Positions 8,525 through 16,383 of a stretch of DNA of 42,145 bases are shown here, piece after piece. The translations under genes were made by a program, and so were the position numbers. The notes below the pieces were generated by a model. It was not told the origin of the DNA and ran no database searches. It was given only the letters and a program-made list of their open reading frames with translations. Positions within the stretch are counted from its first letter, which is position 1. Each line of letters opens with the position of its first letter. The stretch is taken from assembly GCA_015061765.1 (NCBI GenBank), contig SUVZ01000001.1:1-42145 (forward strand). Reading direction: 5' to 3'. The stretch comes from Lentisphaerota bacterium. Its GTDB lineage: Bacteria > Verrucomicrobiota > Kiritimatiellia > RFP12 > UBA1067.

Positions 8525-9061
8525 ATGCGCATTGCTCTTACCGGCGGAATCGCCTGCGGCAAGTCGCTGCTTGCCAAGTACCTGAATGAACTCGGCGTCG
8601 AGACCATCGACGCCGACGACATAGTGCACGACATCATTCCGGCGGAAGAGCGGCGCAGGATCGCGGACGAGGTGTTCCGCGATCCCGCAAAGCGCAAGGA
8701 GCTCGAGGCGCGTATCCATCCGCTTGTCCGGGCCCGGCTGGACGAGTTCGCCGACAGACCGTCATCCACGGACGATGAGCCGCGAATGGCGGTTGAGATA
8801 ATTCCGTTGCTTTTTGAGTGCCATTGGGAAGGGGTTTATGATATAATTGTCGCCGTTTCCTCCCCCAGCCATGTACAGATCAGGCGAATGGTATCCAATC
8901 GCGGATATACGGAGGAACAGGCTGAAGCGCGACTTTCAGCGCAACTTCCCGTCGAAGAGAAGGTTGCACGTTCCGATTATGTTGTTGTGAACGACGGTTC
9001 GGCCGAAAATCTCAAACAAGAGGCCAAGCGACTCGTTGATTGGCTGAAAGGCAGACAATAG
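8525..9061 (+). CDS. coaE: Dephospho-CoA kinase CoaE (compact form)
   Basis: Last enzyme of coenzyme A synthesis, phosphorylating the 3' hydroxyl of dephospho-CoA with ATP. P-loop GGIACGKS is at residues 7-14, followed by TIDADDIVHD with the conserved Asp. ELEARIHPLVR and EIIPLLFE are further family marks. At 178 residues it is short. By eye against E. coli CoaE, about 22 residues are missing after IVHD, between the DAD motif and the FRDPAKR segment. ATG 8525 directly follows the upstream stop and has GAAAGGAT 10 bases before it. rho begins two bases after its stop. Confidence 0.92.
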   Translation: MRIALTGGIACGKSLLAKYLNELGVETIDADDIVHDIIPAEERRRIADEVFRDPAKRKELEARIHPLVRARLDEFADRPSSTDDEPRMAVEIIPLLFECHWEGVYDIIVAVSSPSHVQIRRMVSNRGYTEEQAEARLSAQLPVEEKVARSDYVVVNDGSAENLKQEAKRLVDWLKGRQ

Positions 9062-9063
9062 AT

Positions 9064-10806
9064 ATGGCAGAAGAGACAGAACAGATTGAGAAGCCTGTTA
9101 AAAGGCGTGGCAGAAAACCGGCGGCGGCAAAGGCTGCCGCAGAGCCGCAGATTGCCGCACCGGCGGCGAACGCGGCAAAGAGTGAAGCACCAAAGGCCGA
9201 GAAGCCGGCGGAGCCCGTCTCGCCCGTGAATCGGTCCGAGCCTTCCGCGCCAGTGGCTTCCGAGAAGCCTTCCGTACAGACGCAATCCGCTGCACCGGCT
9301 GCGTCTCAGGCTCCTGCGCAGGCGACAGGGGCACAGCAAAACGCCGCCCAGCCCAATCAGCAGACACAGCAGAACGCCCAGCAGCAGAATGGGCAGCAAG
9401 GCGGCAATGCGCAGCAGCAGCTCTCCAAGAGGCAGCGCTGGCTTCAGCAGCGCGCACAGCGTTTTCAGGGGCGCAACGGATATCAGCAGTACAGGCAGGT
9501 TCCGCCGCAGATGCAGCAGGTTCCGCGCAATCCGGATCTGCCCGAATACAAGCTTGCAGACATCCATTCCTGGGACAACGCGACGATCGTCGAGCGGATG
9601 TGTCCGGACGCAAACGCCGAAGATCTCGGTGCGATGAAGCGCCACGACATCATCTTCAATGCCATCCGCAGCTATCTTGCGCGCGGCGGCGCCGTGATGG
9701 CGAGCGGATGTCTCGAGATCGTCCGCGAAGGCTACGGCTATCTCCGCAGCGCAAAGACGAACTTCCTCTCGTGCCCGGAGGATGTCTTCGTGCCCCAGCA
9801 GCAGATCCGCAGGCACATGCTCCGTCCCGGCGACACGGTGGAGGGTCCGCTTCGCGACCCGCGCGACCGCGACCGCTACTTCGGTCTCGGCGGCGTGCTT
9901 AAGGTGAACGGCAAGCTCCCGAGCGAGGCCGCGCGCATCGTCCACTTCGAGAACCTCCTTCCTACGTTCCCGACCAGGCGCATAGTGCTCGAGACGACTC
10001 CCAACGAATACTCGACGCGCGTCATGGACATCTTCACTCCGGTCGGGTTCGGCCAGCGCGGACTCATCGTGGCTCCGCCGCGCGTCGGAAAGACGGTTCT
10101 TCTGCAGAAGATCGCAAACGCCATCACCGCGAACCACCCCGAGGCGATGCTCATCGTGCTTCTCATCGACGAGCGCCCCGAGGAAGTGACGGACATGCAG
10201 CGCAACACGAAGGCGATGGTTCTTTCGTCGACGTTCGACGAGGAACCGCAGCATCATGTGAACGTGGCGGAGATGACCGGCGAGATGGCGCGTCGCCAGG
10301 TGGAGAACGGGCGCGACGTGATCATCCTGCTCGACTCGATAACCCGTCTTGCCCGCGCCTACAACACCGTCCAGCCGCATTCCGGCAAGATTCTCACCGG
10401 CGGTGTCGACGCCCTGTCGCTTCACCGGCCGAAGCGCTTCTTCGGCGCGGCGCGCAACATCGAGGGAGGCGGTTCCCTCACGATTCTCGCCACTGCGCTA
10501 ATCGACACCGGTTCGCGCATGGACGAAGTGATCTTCGAGGAGTTCAAGGGAACGGGCAACATGGAGCTTGTCCTTGACCGCAGCCTTGCGGACAAGCGCA
10601 TCTTCCCCGCCATCGATATCGAGAAGTCCGGAACGCGCAAGGAGGACCTCCTGCTCGATCCGATGGAGATGGAGAAGACGTGGGCGCTGCGCCGCGTCCT
10701 TGCCGATGCAGGGTCCGAGCGCGCGATGCAGAGCGTACTGAACGGGATGAAGAAGATAAAGACGAATCCCGCATTCCTTCTTTCGTTGGATTTGAAAAGC
10801 CTATGA
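9064..10806 (+). CDS. rho: Transcription termination factor Rho with disordered N-terminal extension
   Basis: Hexameric RNA helicase that ends transcription; 580 residues against about 420 in E. coli. Residues 1-160 are an extra Ala/Pro/Lys-rich region with a Gln/Asn-rich stretch at about 89-123 and then an Arg/Gln-rich patch. The Rho core follows: RNA-binding cold-shock-like domain (GCLEIVREGYGYLRSAKTNF), Walker A APPRVGKT (E. coli has PPKAGKT), Walker B LIVLLIDERPEEVTDM, LLDSITRLARAYN, and GGVDALSLHRPKRFFGAARN. ATG 9064 lies just after the coaE stop, with only a weak AAAGG upstream. Disordered Rho inserts are known in several phyla and can drive condensate formation; whether this one does is unknown. 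Confidence 0.97.
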   Translation: MAEETEQIEKPVKRRGRKPAAAKAAAEPQIAAPAANAAKSEAPKAEKPAEPVSPVNRSEPSAPVASEKPSVQTQSAAPAASQAPAQATGAQQNAAQPNQQTQQNAQQQNGQQGGNAQQQLSKRQRWLQQRAQRFQGRNGYQQYRQVPPQMQQVPRNPDLPEYKLADIHSWDNATIVERMCPDANAEDLGAMKRHDIIFNAIRSYLARGGAVMASGCLEIVREGYGYLRSAKTNFLSCPEDVFVPQQQIRRHMLRPGDTVEGPLRDPRDRDRYFGLGGVLKVNGKLPSEAARIVHFENLLPTFPTRRIVLETTPNEYSTRVMDIFTPVGFGQRGLIVAPPRVGKTVLLQKIANAITANHPEAMLIVLLIDERPEEVTDMQRNTKAMVLSSTFDEEPQHHVNVAEMTGEMARRQVENGRDVIILLDSITRLARAYNTVQPHSGKILTGGVDALSLHRPKRFFGAARNIEGGGSLTILATALIDTGSRMDEVIFEEFKGTGNMELVLDRSLADKRIFPAIDIEKSGTRKEDLLLDPMEMEKTWALRRVLADAGSERAMQSVLNGMKKIKTNPAFLLSLDLKSL

Positions 10807-10907
10807 CAGCCTTTGCTGAACAGGTGCGCAGTGTTCGCCTTAACCCGAATCTCGCCGCACGCAGGTTCTCGCGGTGCTTTGTGCATTTCGGGTTCAGCCT
10901 GGGTGTT

Positions 10908-10929
10908 TCAACAAGAAGTTGATTTTTTT
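10908..10929 (+). terminator. Weak intrinsic terminator after rho
   Basis: A 5-bp stem (TCAAC at 10908-10912, GTTGA at 10918-10922) with a 5-base loop is followed by seven T (10923-10929). The stem is short and AT-rich. A longer-range 8-bp pairing upstream (AACCCGAA at 10842-10849 with TTCGGGTT at 10887-10894) may add structure. Confidence 0.35.
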
Positions 10930-10931
10930 GC

Positions 10932-10960
10932 TTGAAGTAAAAACCGTTTTAGGGTATCCT
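10932..10960 (+). promoter_or_regulatory. Promoter TTGAAG-N17-TATCCT
   Basis: TTGAAG at 10932-10937 and TATCCT at 10955-10960 are 17 bases apart. Transcription would start near 10967, just before GGAGG (10972-10976), so the leader of the coiled-coil gene is only about 16 bases. Confidence 0.55.
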
Positions 10961-10982
10961 ATTGTACCCGTGGAGGAAATAG

Positions 10983-12140
10983 ATGAATAAAGTATTGCAC
11001 ATAGTCGTATATCTGATTCTCATCGTAGCGGCGGCTGCGTTGTGGTTTGAAATGGGTCTGTTTGACAAACGGGCTCTTCTCGGGGACCGCAACCGGATGC
11101 TGGAGGATTATATAGTCAAGATAGCCAACACCATAGAGAAGGCGGATGCTCCGCGCTCTATGGTGTCGCCTGAGGCGAAAAAGGATATATCCCCTATTGA
11201 GGCTCGGCAGATAGATACGCCTGAAATGTCAAACCTTCTCGAAGAGTACAATGCTCAGCTTGAGTCCGCCAATCTTGAGACGTTCAGGTGGGATACGTCG
11301 CAGATTCGTCTTCAGCTCCGTCAGCTTTATTTTCTTGACGGCAATGGGCAGACGGTACCCGATGTCGCCAACTACAACAAGCCCATGACGAAGGGCAAGG
11401 GTACGATGGCCGAGCTTCTGGACCAGCTTCTTGATCGCGCGAAGGCTCAGCAGGCCTGCCTGAATACCACCCGCAGTGCGTTGGCCGAGCTTCGCGGAAA
11501 ACTTGAGGCTGAGGTGAGTGACTACAACAGGCTCAAGCCTGAAGTGCGCGCCTCCAAGGTGAATGAAGAGGAGCTCAAGCAGAAGGTTTCGCAGGTCAAT
11601 CAGGAGAAGATGGTTCTCGAGGAGCAAGTTACGAAGCTCAAGAGCCGTGTCGAGGAGCAGTCCGGCGAGATTACCAGCCTCAAGGACGAGGTCTCCACCG
11701 CAAAGGATGAGACTGCCGTCGCCAAGGAGGAGTGCGCCGCCCTCGAGAAGAAGGTTCAGCAGCTTCAGAAGCTCATGCAGCAGATGGCTCAGCAGCAGAA
11801 CCAGTCCGCTGGCGCCACGGTCTCCGGTACGTCTGCCGTCACGTCGCTTCCTGCAGGAAACAAGGGCAAGGTCGCCGACGTGAACAACAAGCTCATGTTT
11901 TGCGTGATTGAGTTTACCGATGAGGCCATGAAGGAAATGCTTGGTGCGGCTCGCCAGAATGCGTTGCCTTCCCTTACGCTTGGAATCCTTCGCAAGGGAT
12001 TCAATGGCGCGGCCGGCGAGTTTGTCGGAAAGGTGCGTCTTCGCCAGTCGGTGTCAGGCAAGAATTTCGTGATTGCCGATATCCTTGGTGACTGGAGCCA
12101 GTCTCCCGTGGAGAAGGGCGATGTCATTTTCGCTGAGTAA
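10983..12140 (+). CDS. Membrane-anchored coiled-coil protein, function unknown
   Basis: 385 residues. One N-terminal membrane segment (residues 5-24, VLHIVVYLILIVAAAALWF) is followed by a mostly helical exported or periplasmic part. Residues about 150-270 are strongly heptad-patterned coiled-coil rich in Glu, Lys and Gln, ending in a Gln-rich MQQMAQQQNQ stretch. The last ~85 residues form a compact domain (VADVNNKLMFCVIEFTDEA to WSQSPVEKGDVIFAE) of the type seen at the ends of coiled-coil envelope proteins in Verrucomicrobia-like bacteria (recollection, not a search). It has its own promoter and a strong GGAGG 6 bases before ATG. The next gene starts inside its last codons, so the two probably act together. 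Confidence 0.8.
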   Translation: MNKVLHIVVYLILIVAAAALWFEMGLFDKRALLGDRNRMLEDYIVKIANTIEKADAPRSMVSPEAKKDISPIEARQIDTPEMSNLLEEYNAQLESANLETFRWDTSQIRLQLRQLYFLDGNGQTVPDVANYNKPMTKGKGTMAELLDQLLDRAKAQQACLNTTRSALAELRGKLEAEVSDYNRLKPEVRASKVNEEELKQKVSQVNQEKMVLEEQVTKLKSRVEEQSGEITSLKDEVSTAKDETAVAKEECAALEKKVQQLQKLMQQMAQQQNQSAGATVSGTSAVTSLPAGNKGKVADVNNKLMFCVIEFTDEAMKEMLGAARQNALPSLTLGILRKGFNGAAGEFVGKVRLRQSVSGKNFVIADILGDWSQSPVEKGDVIFAE

Positions 12141-12282
12141 ATGGCTGACGCTGGCGGCGCTTGTCTTCGTTGCCGGCTGCATCGCCGACACGGCTGAAGA
12201 TTCTGACCTTCCGTGGGCTAGGGATCAGGGTTGGGAGGGACAGGTTCCGATACCAGGAAACATGCCAGGTCAATATGATTGA
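12121..12282 (+). CDS. Small lipoprotein (53 residues), unknown function
   Basis: ATG 12121 lies inside the end of the coiled-coil gene (20-base overlap), preceded by GGAGAAGGGCG. The product starts with a signal peptide (KWLTLAALVFVAGC) whose VAGC is a lipobox, so Cys 19 would be lipidated. The mature peptide is only 35 residues, with LPWARDQGWEG and PIPGNMPGQYD. Its last 8 bases overlap the pseudouridine synthase start. Overlaps on both sides and a clean lipobox argue that it is a real coding gene. I do not recognise a named family. Confidence 0.7.
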   Translation: MSFSLSKWLTLAALVFVAGCIADTAEDSDLPWARDQGWEGQVPIPGNMPGQYD

Positions 12283-13219
12283 GAATGTCACATTTGACGT
12301 AGGCGAGGGCGGCATCCGGTTGGATGCCGCCTTGCTTATGCGATTCCCGTCTGTTCCGAGGGCGTTTGCCCGTGAAGCCTGCGAGGATGGGCAGGTGAAG
12401 GTGAACGGGCGGACGGCACCGAAAGGTCTAAAACTGCGCGGGGGTGAATGCATTGAGGTTTTGCGTCTGGATGAGGCGAAGGACAATCATCCGGCGCCGG
12501 ACAGGTCGGTGCGTCCGCATTGCATATTTGAAGATGAGTCGCTTATTGCATTTGACAAGCCGGCCGGCATTTCCGTGCAGCCTCTGACGCGCAAGGAGAT
12601 GGGGACGCTCATGAACGGTGTTGTCGCACGTTGGCCGGAATGCATTGGAGTCGGGGACAGCCCATTGATGGCCGGTGCCCTGCACCGCATTGATGCCGGT
12701 ACTTCCGGGCTCGTGCTGGTCGCCAAAAACGCTGCGGCATTCGAGAACCTGCGCGCCCAGTTTTCCGCCCAAACGGTCAAGAAGACATATCTGGCGTTGG
12801 TTGAAGGGGCCGTTGCATTCGGTGGGACATTGGAGAATGATCTTGTTCACATGCCGGGACTGGGCTATTGCAAGATGGTTGACCTGAAGAAAGCACGTCT
12901 GTCGGAGTCCGAACGCCGGGCGCTTGCCGGCAAGACTCTTCATGCCGAGACATCTTACAGGCCGGTCGGCATGACACAGGTGGGCAATGAGGAACGCACC
13001 CTTTTAGAGGTGACCATATACACTGGAGTGACGCACCAGATTCGAGCGCAGCTCGCCCTTGCTGGCATGCATATCGTAAACGACCGTCTCTACGGTGCTT
13101 TTGCCGTAGAGGATATGACGGGACACTGCCTTCATGCCTTGGCTGCTTCGTTTGTGCATCCATCATCTGGCACAACATGTGAAATACGCACCAAGCTCCC
13201 AACCTGGTGGACTGAATGA
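12275..13219 (+). CDS. RluA-family pseudouridine synthase
   Basis: 314 residues; converts uridine to pseudouridine in rRNA or tRNA. An S4-like RNA-binding domain is at about 20-65 (VPRAFAREACEDGQVKVNGR). The catalytic domain has FEDESLIAFDKPAGISVQP, LHRIDAGTSGLVLVAKN (the catalytic Asp in the HRxDxxTSGL motif), KTYLALVEG and TGVTHQIRAQLA. The target base cannot be told from sequence (RluA/C/D-like). The frame is open upstream to 12161, but that part overlaps the lipoprotein gene in another frame. ATG 12275 gives MIENVTFDVGEGGIRLD, a normal start of an S4 domain. Confidence 0.92.
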   Translation: MIENVTFDVGEGGIRLDAALLMRFPSVPRAFAREACEDGQVKVNGRTAPKGLKLRGGECIEVLRLDEAKDNHPAPDRSVRPHCIFEDESLIAFDKPAGISVQPLTRKEMGTLMNGVVARWPECIGVGDSPLMAGALHRIDAGTSGLVLVAKNAAAFENLRAQFSAQTVKKTYLALVEGAVAFGGTLENDLVHMPGLGYCKMVDLKKARLSESERRALAGKTLHAETSYRPVGMTQVGNEERTLLEVTIYTGVTHQIRAQLALAGMHIVNDRLYGAFAVEDMTGHCLHALAASFVHPSSGTTCEIRTKLPTWWTE

Positions 13220-13326
13220 CATGCCGGTGTTGCCTCGTTGAAGTGTAGACGGGGGAACGGTGTGATTCATTGGAGGTGTGCGAGCGAGATTCCCGTTGAG
13301 ACCTGCATTCGATGATTTGCCAGATA

Positions 13327-13335
13327 TGGTACAAT
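13327..13335 (+). promoter_or_regulatory. Extended -10 promoter TGGTACAAT for the PglC-like gene
   Basis: TGG (13327-13329) plus TACAAT (13330-13335), with no clear -35. The predicted start is near 13342, only about 9 bases before ATG 13351. The short leader (catagacaa) has no ribosome-binding site. Confidence 0.6.
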
Positions 13336-13350
13336 ACGCGCCATAGACAA

Positions 13351-13899
13351 ATGGCAAAAAGATTGTTTGACATAGCATTGGTCCTTTTGACCGCAGAATA
13401 CTGGCTTCCGCTTATGGCGGTTGTGGCGGTGCTGATTGTGCTTTTCGACGGCGGTCCGGTGTTCTTCCTCCAGCAGCGCGCCGGGAAGGGCGGCAAGCCG
13501 TTCAACGTGCTGAAGTTTAAGACGATGGTTGCGGCTGCCGGCGGCGAACCAGTCGCAACTCCGCTGGGGAAATGGCTGCGCAGGCTTTCTCTCGATGAGA
13601 TTCCGCAGCTCATCAATGTGCTTCTCGGCCATATGTCGCTGGTGGGGCCCCGTCCTCTGCCGGTGAAATACCTTCCTCGCTACTCTGCGTTTGAGGCGCG
13701 GCGGCACGAGGTGCGCCCTGGAATAACCGGATGGGCGCAGGTGCATGGGCGCAACGCCATCACATGGCGGCAGAAGTTCGCGTATGATGTCGAGTATGTC
13801 GACAATCACAATCTGCTGATGGATATCAAGATACTTTTCATGACAATACCCGCCGCTTTCGAAGGAGGCGGAGAAATGGAGGAGTTCCGTGGTTCGTGA
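13351..13899 (+). CDS. Sugar-phosphate undecaprenyl-phosphate transferase (PglC-like)
   Basis: Monotopic phosphoglycosyl transferase, 182 residues, that moves a sugar 1-phosphate from a UDP-sugar to undecaprenyl phosphate. A single reentrant hydrophobic helix (residues 6-31) is followed by FFLQQRAGKGGKPFNVLKFK, the Asp-Glu catalytic pair in LSLDEIPQL, MSLVGPRPL and RPGITGWAQVHGRNAITW. Size and the last motif match Campylobacter PglC closely by eye. The linker between FKTM and LGKWLRRLS is several residues shorter than usual. ATG 13351 is chosen because upstream codons would overlap the promoter. It overlaps the next, PglD-like, gene, so the sugar is probably an N-acetylated bacillosamine-type sugar (inference). 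Confidence 0.92.
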   Translation: MAKRLFDIALVLLTAEYWLPLMAVVAVLIVLFDGGPVFFLQQRAGKGGKPFNVLKFKTMVAAAGGEPVATPLGKWLRRLSLDEIPQLINVLLGHMSLVGPRPLPVKYLPRYSAFEARRHEVRPGITGWAQVHGRNAITWRQKFAYDVEYVDNHNLLMDIKILFMTIPAAFEGGGEMEEFRGS

Positions 13900-14446
13900 C
13901 ATAATGATTGTAGGCGCCGGCGGCTGGGGCCGCGAGGCGGCCTGGACTCTTGAGCGCATAAATGCGCGTGAGATGACCTGGAACATTCTCGGCTTTGCGG
14001 ATGATGATCCGAACAAGGCCACAGGTTCCGTTGAGGGCTATCCTCTTCTCGGAAACGTGGAGAAGGCTTCGCACGACCATCCAGGTGCGGCGGTTTACAT
14101 AGCGATCGGCGACAACGCCGTGCGCGAAAGCATATATCGCCGCCTGCGCGGGCACGACTTTCCGGTGATCATAGATCCGTCTGCCGACGTTGCCCCTACT
14201 GCGGAAATGCGTCATGGCGTGTTCGTGGGGCCGCAGGCCGTCGTGTCGGTCGGTGCGGAATTGGGCAAGTTCGCGATTGTCTGCGCCCGCGCCGGCGTGG
14301 ACCATGACACGAAGATGGGCGACTTCTCGATGCTTCGTCCTGCGGCGACGCTGCTGGGACACCGTGCCGTCGGAGCCCGTGCGTACATAGCAGCCGGGGT
14401 CGTTGTGCGCGAAGACGTGCCGGATGGCATGACGCTTTCGAAATGA
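13889..14446 (+). CDS. Sugar O/N-acetyltransferase, NeuD/PglD-like
   Basis: 185 residues. The N-terminal nucleotide-sugar-binding domain starts IMIVGAGGWGREAAWTL and contains LGFADDDPNK and VYIAIGDNAVRESIYRRL. The left-handed beta-helix follows with repeating hexapeptides (VAPTAEMRHGVFVGPQAVVSVGAELGKFAIV), then ends in the typical IAAGVVVREDVPDGM. In the family a His of the helix (here in VDHDTKMGD) is the general base; acetyl-CoA is the donor. GTG 13889 is chosen since GGAGG lies 6 bases upstream; ATG 13904 is an alternative. It overlaps the PglC-like gene by 11 bases. Confidence 0.9.
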   Translation: MVRDIMIVGAGGWGREAAWTLERINAREMTWNILGFADDDPNKATGSVEGYPLLGNVEKASHDHPGAAVYIAIGDNAVRESIYRRLRGHDFPVIIDPSADVAPTAEMRHGVFVGPQAVVSVGAELGKFAIVCARAGVDHDTKMGDFSMLRPAATLLGHRAVGARAYIAAGVVVREDVPDGMTLSK

Positions 14447-14482
14447 ATCTTACAAATACACAAAACCAAAGGAGACAGTGAA

Positions 14483-15406
14483 ATGAATAGACGTGAATTC
14501 CTCGTGACTGCTGCTGCGGCGGGTCTTGCCGGATGCGCGACGAGCGGCGAGAAGAAGTGCTGCGCCAAGGCTGGCGCCTGCGGCGGCAAGATGCTCTTCG
14601 GCGTGTGCCGTCCTCTCAAGGATGCGGCGCTTCTCAAGAAGCACGGCTACGACTTCTTCGAGACAGGCGTTGCCGGCATCCTCAAGCCGACCTGCTCTGA
14701 AGAAGAGTGGAAGAAACAGAAGGAACTCATCCTCAACGCCCCGATTCCGCTTCGCAGCTGCAACGGTTTCATTCCCGGCACGTTCCGCATCACCGGACCC
14801 AAGGCCGATTTCGCCCCTGCGCTCGACTACGCCGAAAAGGCTCTCCGCCGCGCGGAAGAGGTCGGCGTGAAGACGATCGTGTTCGGCTCCGGCGGTGCGC
14901 GCAATGTGCCCGGTGATATCTGTGGCGACAGGGCGCAGCGTCCCGATACGGAGAAGGGACTGCTACAGTATACGGAATTCTGTAGACTTCTCTGCAAGCG
15001 TGTTGAGGATCTCAAGACGGTGTCTATAGTCATTGAGCCGCTCCGTCCGAACGAATCCAACATCATCAACTATGTGTGGCAGGGGATGCAGGTCGTGCGT
15101 GATGTCAATAGTCCGCGTCTCGAGCAGTTGGCTGACATCTACCATATGATCAGCGGCCGTGAATGCGCCCGTTCCATCGTGGAGGCCGGATGCCATCTCA
15201 AGCACTGCCACATCGCGTGCAAGGCCACGCGCAAGTTCCCCGGCACGCGTCCTGACGATGCCGAGATCTTCAAGCCGTACTTCGACGCCCTCAAGCAGAT
15301 CGGCTACACCGGCGGCGTCTCGTGCGAGTGCGGCTGGCCAACAGAGGAGAAGGAGTTCGAGAAGGCTCTCGACACGGCTCTTGCCCTCATGAAGTCGCTC
15401 GCCTGA
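14483..15406 (+). CDS. Exported sugar-phosphate isomerase/epimerase-like TIM-barrel protein
   Basis: 307 residues. The N-terminus NRREFLVTAAAAGLAGC combines a Tat-like RRxFL motif with a lipobox (LAGC), so this is probably a Tat-exported lipoprotein. The rest is an AP-endonuclease-2/xylose isomerase-like barrel: KMLFGVCRPLKDAALLKKHGY, VKTIVFGSGGARNVPG, VSIVIEPL (likely metal-binding Glu), LADIYHM, LKHCHIA and SCECGW. Proteins of this type act on sugars or inositols; the substrate cannot be told. A strong AAAGGAG lies before ATG. The mature N-terminus has Cys pairs (KKCCAKAGACGG). The amidase gene follows 7 bases on. Confidence 0.85.
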   Translation: MNRREFLVTAAAAGLAGCATSGEKKCCAKAGACGGKMLFGVCRPLKDAALLKKHGYDFFETGVAGILKPTCSEEEWKKQKELILNAPIPLRSCNGFIPGTFRITGPKADFAPALDYAEKALRRAEEVGVKTIVFGSGGARNVPGDICGDRAQRPDTEKGLLQYTEFCRLLCKRVEDLKTVSIVIEPLRPNESNIINYVWQGMQVVRDVNSPRLEQLADIYHMISGRECARSIVEAGCHLKHCHIACKATRKFPGTRPDDAEIFKPYFDALKQIGYTGGVSCECGWPTEEKEFEKALDTALALMKSLA

Positions 15407-15413
15407 TAAAGCG

Positions 15414-16334
15414 ATGGTATCCGCACTGATTGCATCGATACTGGTCACGTTCCCGGCCGAGAACCAGAAGTTGCCGGCAACGGACCGTGCCTATGTGATC
15501 GGTGCGACGGATACAAACCGCAAAGAGCGCCTCTACCTGAACGGTGTCGAGATTGATGTCTACAGGACAGGGGCGTTCCTTGCGATGGTAAGGACAAGGC
15601 CCGGCACAAACACGCTGGAACTTGTGCAGGGGTCTGGTTCCGTGACGCGAAACTTTGTGGTCGCGGCTCCGCAACCCAAGCCGCCTGCGGGAGCCCAGCC
15701 CTCCAAGCCTCGCAATCCTTACGAGGATCTTGGCATCCCGACGAATGCGGTGTTTGCCGCCAGGCCGCCGAGAGGAAGCCGCCCTTCAGACGTGCACGTT
15801 GTCATAGACGCCGGACACGGCGGCAGGGATCCCGGTGCGCTTTCCCCCAGGGGCTTCAAGGAGAAGGACCTGAATCTGAGCCAGTCGAAGTCTCTTGCCG
15901 TCGAGCTGCAAAAAGCCGGATTCAAGGTGACGATGACCCGTACGGACGATTCATCTCACTCGCTTTATGACAGACCCAGGCTCGCGGTTCGTGAGAAGGC
16001 AGATCTCTTCATCTCCATTCACCACAACGCAACGGGTGTCGGAGGCAATCCCCGGGAGGCCCGCCACACGGTCACATATGCTTCGAATGAGGCCGGACTG
16101 GCGCTTGCCGCGGCGATACAGCGTCAGATAGCCCAGGCGGTTCACCCTGTTAAGGACATCGGTGCGAAGATGAAGTCGTTGGCCGTGTGCCGGAATCCCG
16201 CAGTTCCAAGCTGTCTGGTGGAGGTTGATTTCATCAATCTTCCGGAGGGCGAAGAGGCTTCGCTTGATCCCGCAAGACGCAAAAGCGTGTCGCGTGCGAT
16301 CGTAATGGGAGTTCTCGACTGGCTCGCAGAATGA
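15414..16334 (+). CDS. N-acetylmuramoyl-L-alanine amidase (Amidase_3)
   Basis: 306 residues; zinc peptidoglycan hydrolase that cuts between MurNAc and L-Ala, acting in the periplasm. A short hydrophobic N-terminus (MVSALIASILVTF) may be the export signal. A small beta domain (about 15-80) and a Pro-rich linker precede the catalytic domain. Zinc ligands are the His of VIDAGHGGRDPGA, the Glu of GFKEKDLNL and the His of ISIHHNAT. The catalytic Glu is in SCLVEVDFINL. The domain order (N-terminal beta domain then amidase) fits AmiC/CwlM-like cell-separation enzymes. The start is close behind the previous stop, without a clear ribosome-binding site, suggesting coupling. Confidence 0.93.
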   Translation: MVSALIASILVTFPAENQKLPATDRAYVIGATDTNRKERLYLNGVEIDVYRTGAFLAMVRTRPGTNTLELVQGSGSVTRNFVVAAPQPKPPAGAQPSKPRNPYEDLGIPTNAVFAARPPRGSRPSDVHVVIDAGHGGRDPGALSPRGFKEKDLNLSQSKSLAVELQKAGFKVTMTRTDDSSHSLYDRPRLAVREKADLFISIHHNATGVGGNPREARHTVTYASNEAGLALAAAIQRQIAQAVHPVKDIGAKMKSLAVCRNPAVPSCLVEVDFINLPEGEEASLDPARRKSVSRAIVMGVLDWLAE

Positions 16335-16383
16335 TGGACCGAATGGCGGCAGTTGCAAAAGAGAGAAAAGAAAGGTGTGCAAG

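Noticed and set aside
8839..8847. TGATATAAT inside coaE as an internal promoter for rho
   Set aside because: The bases are fully explained by codons for YDIIV of CoaE, there is no -35, and rho is only two bases behind coaE.
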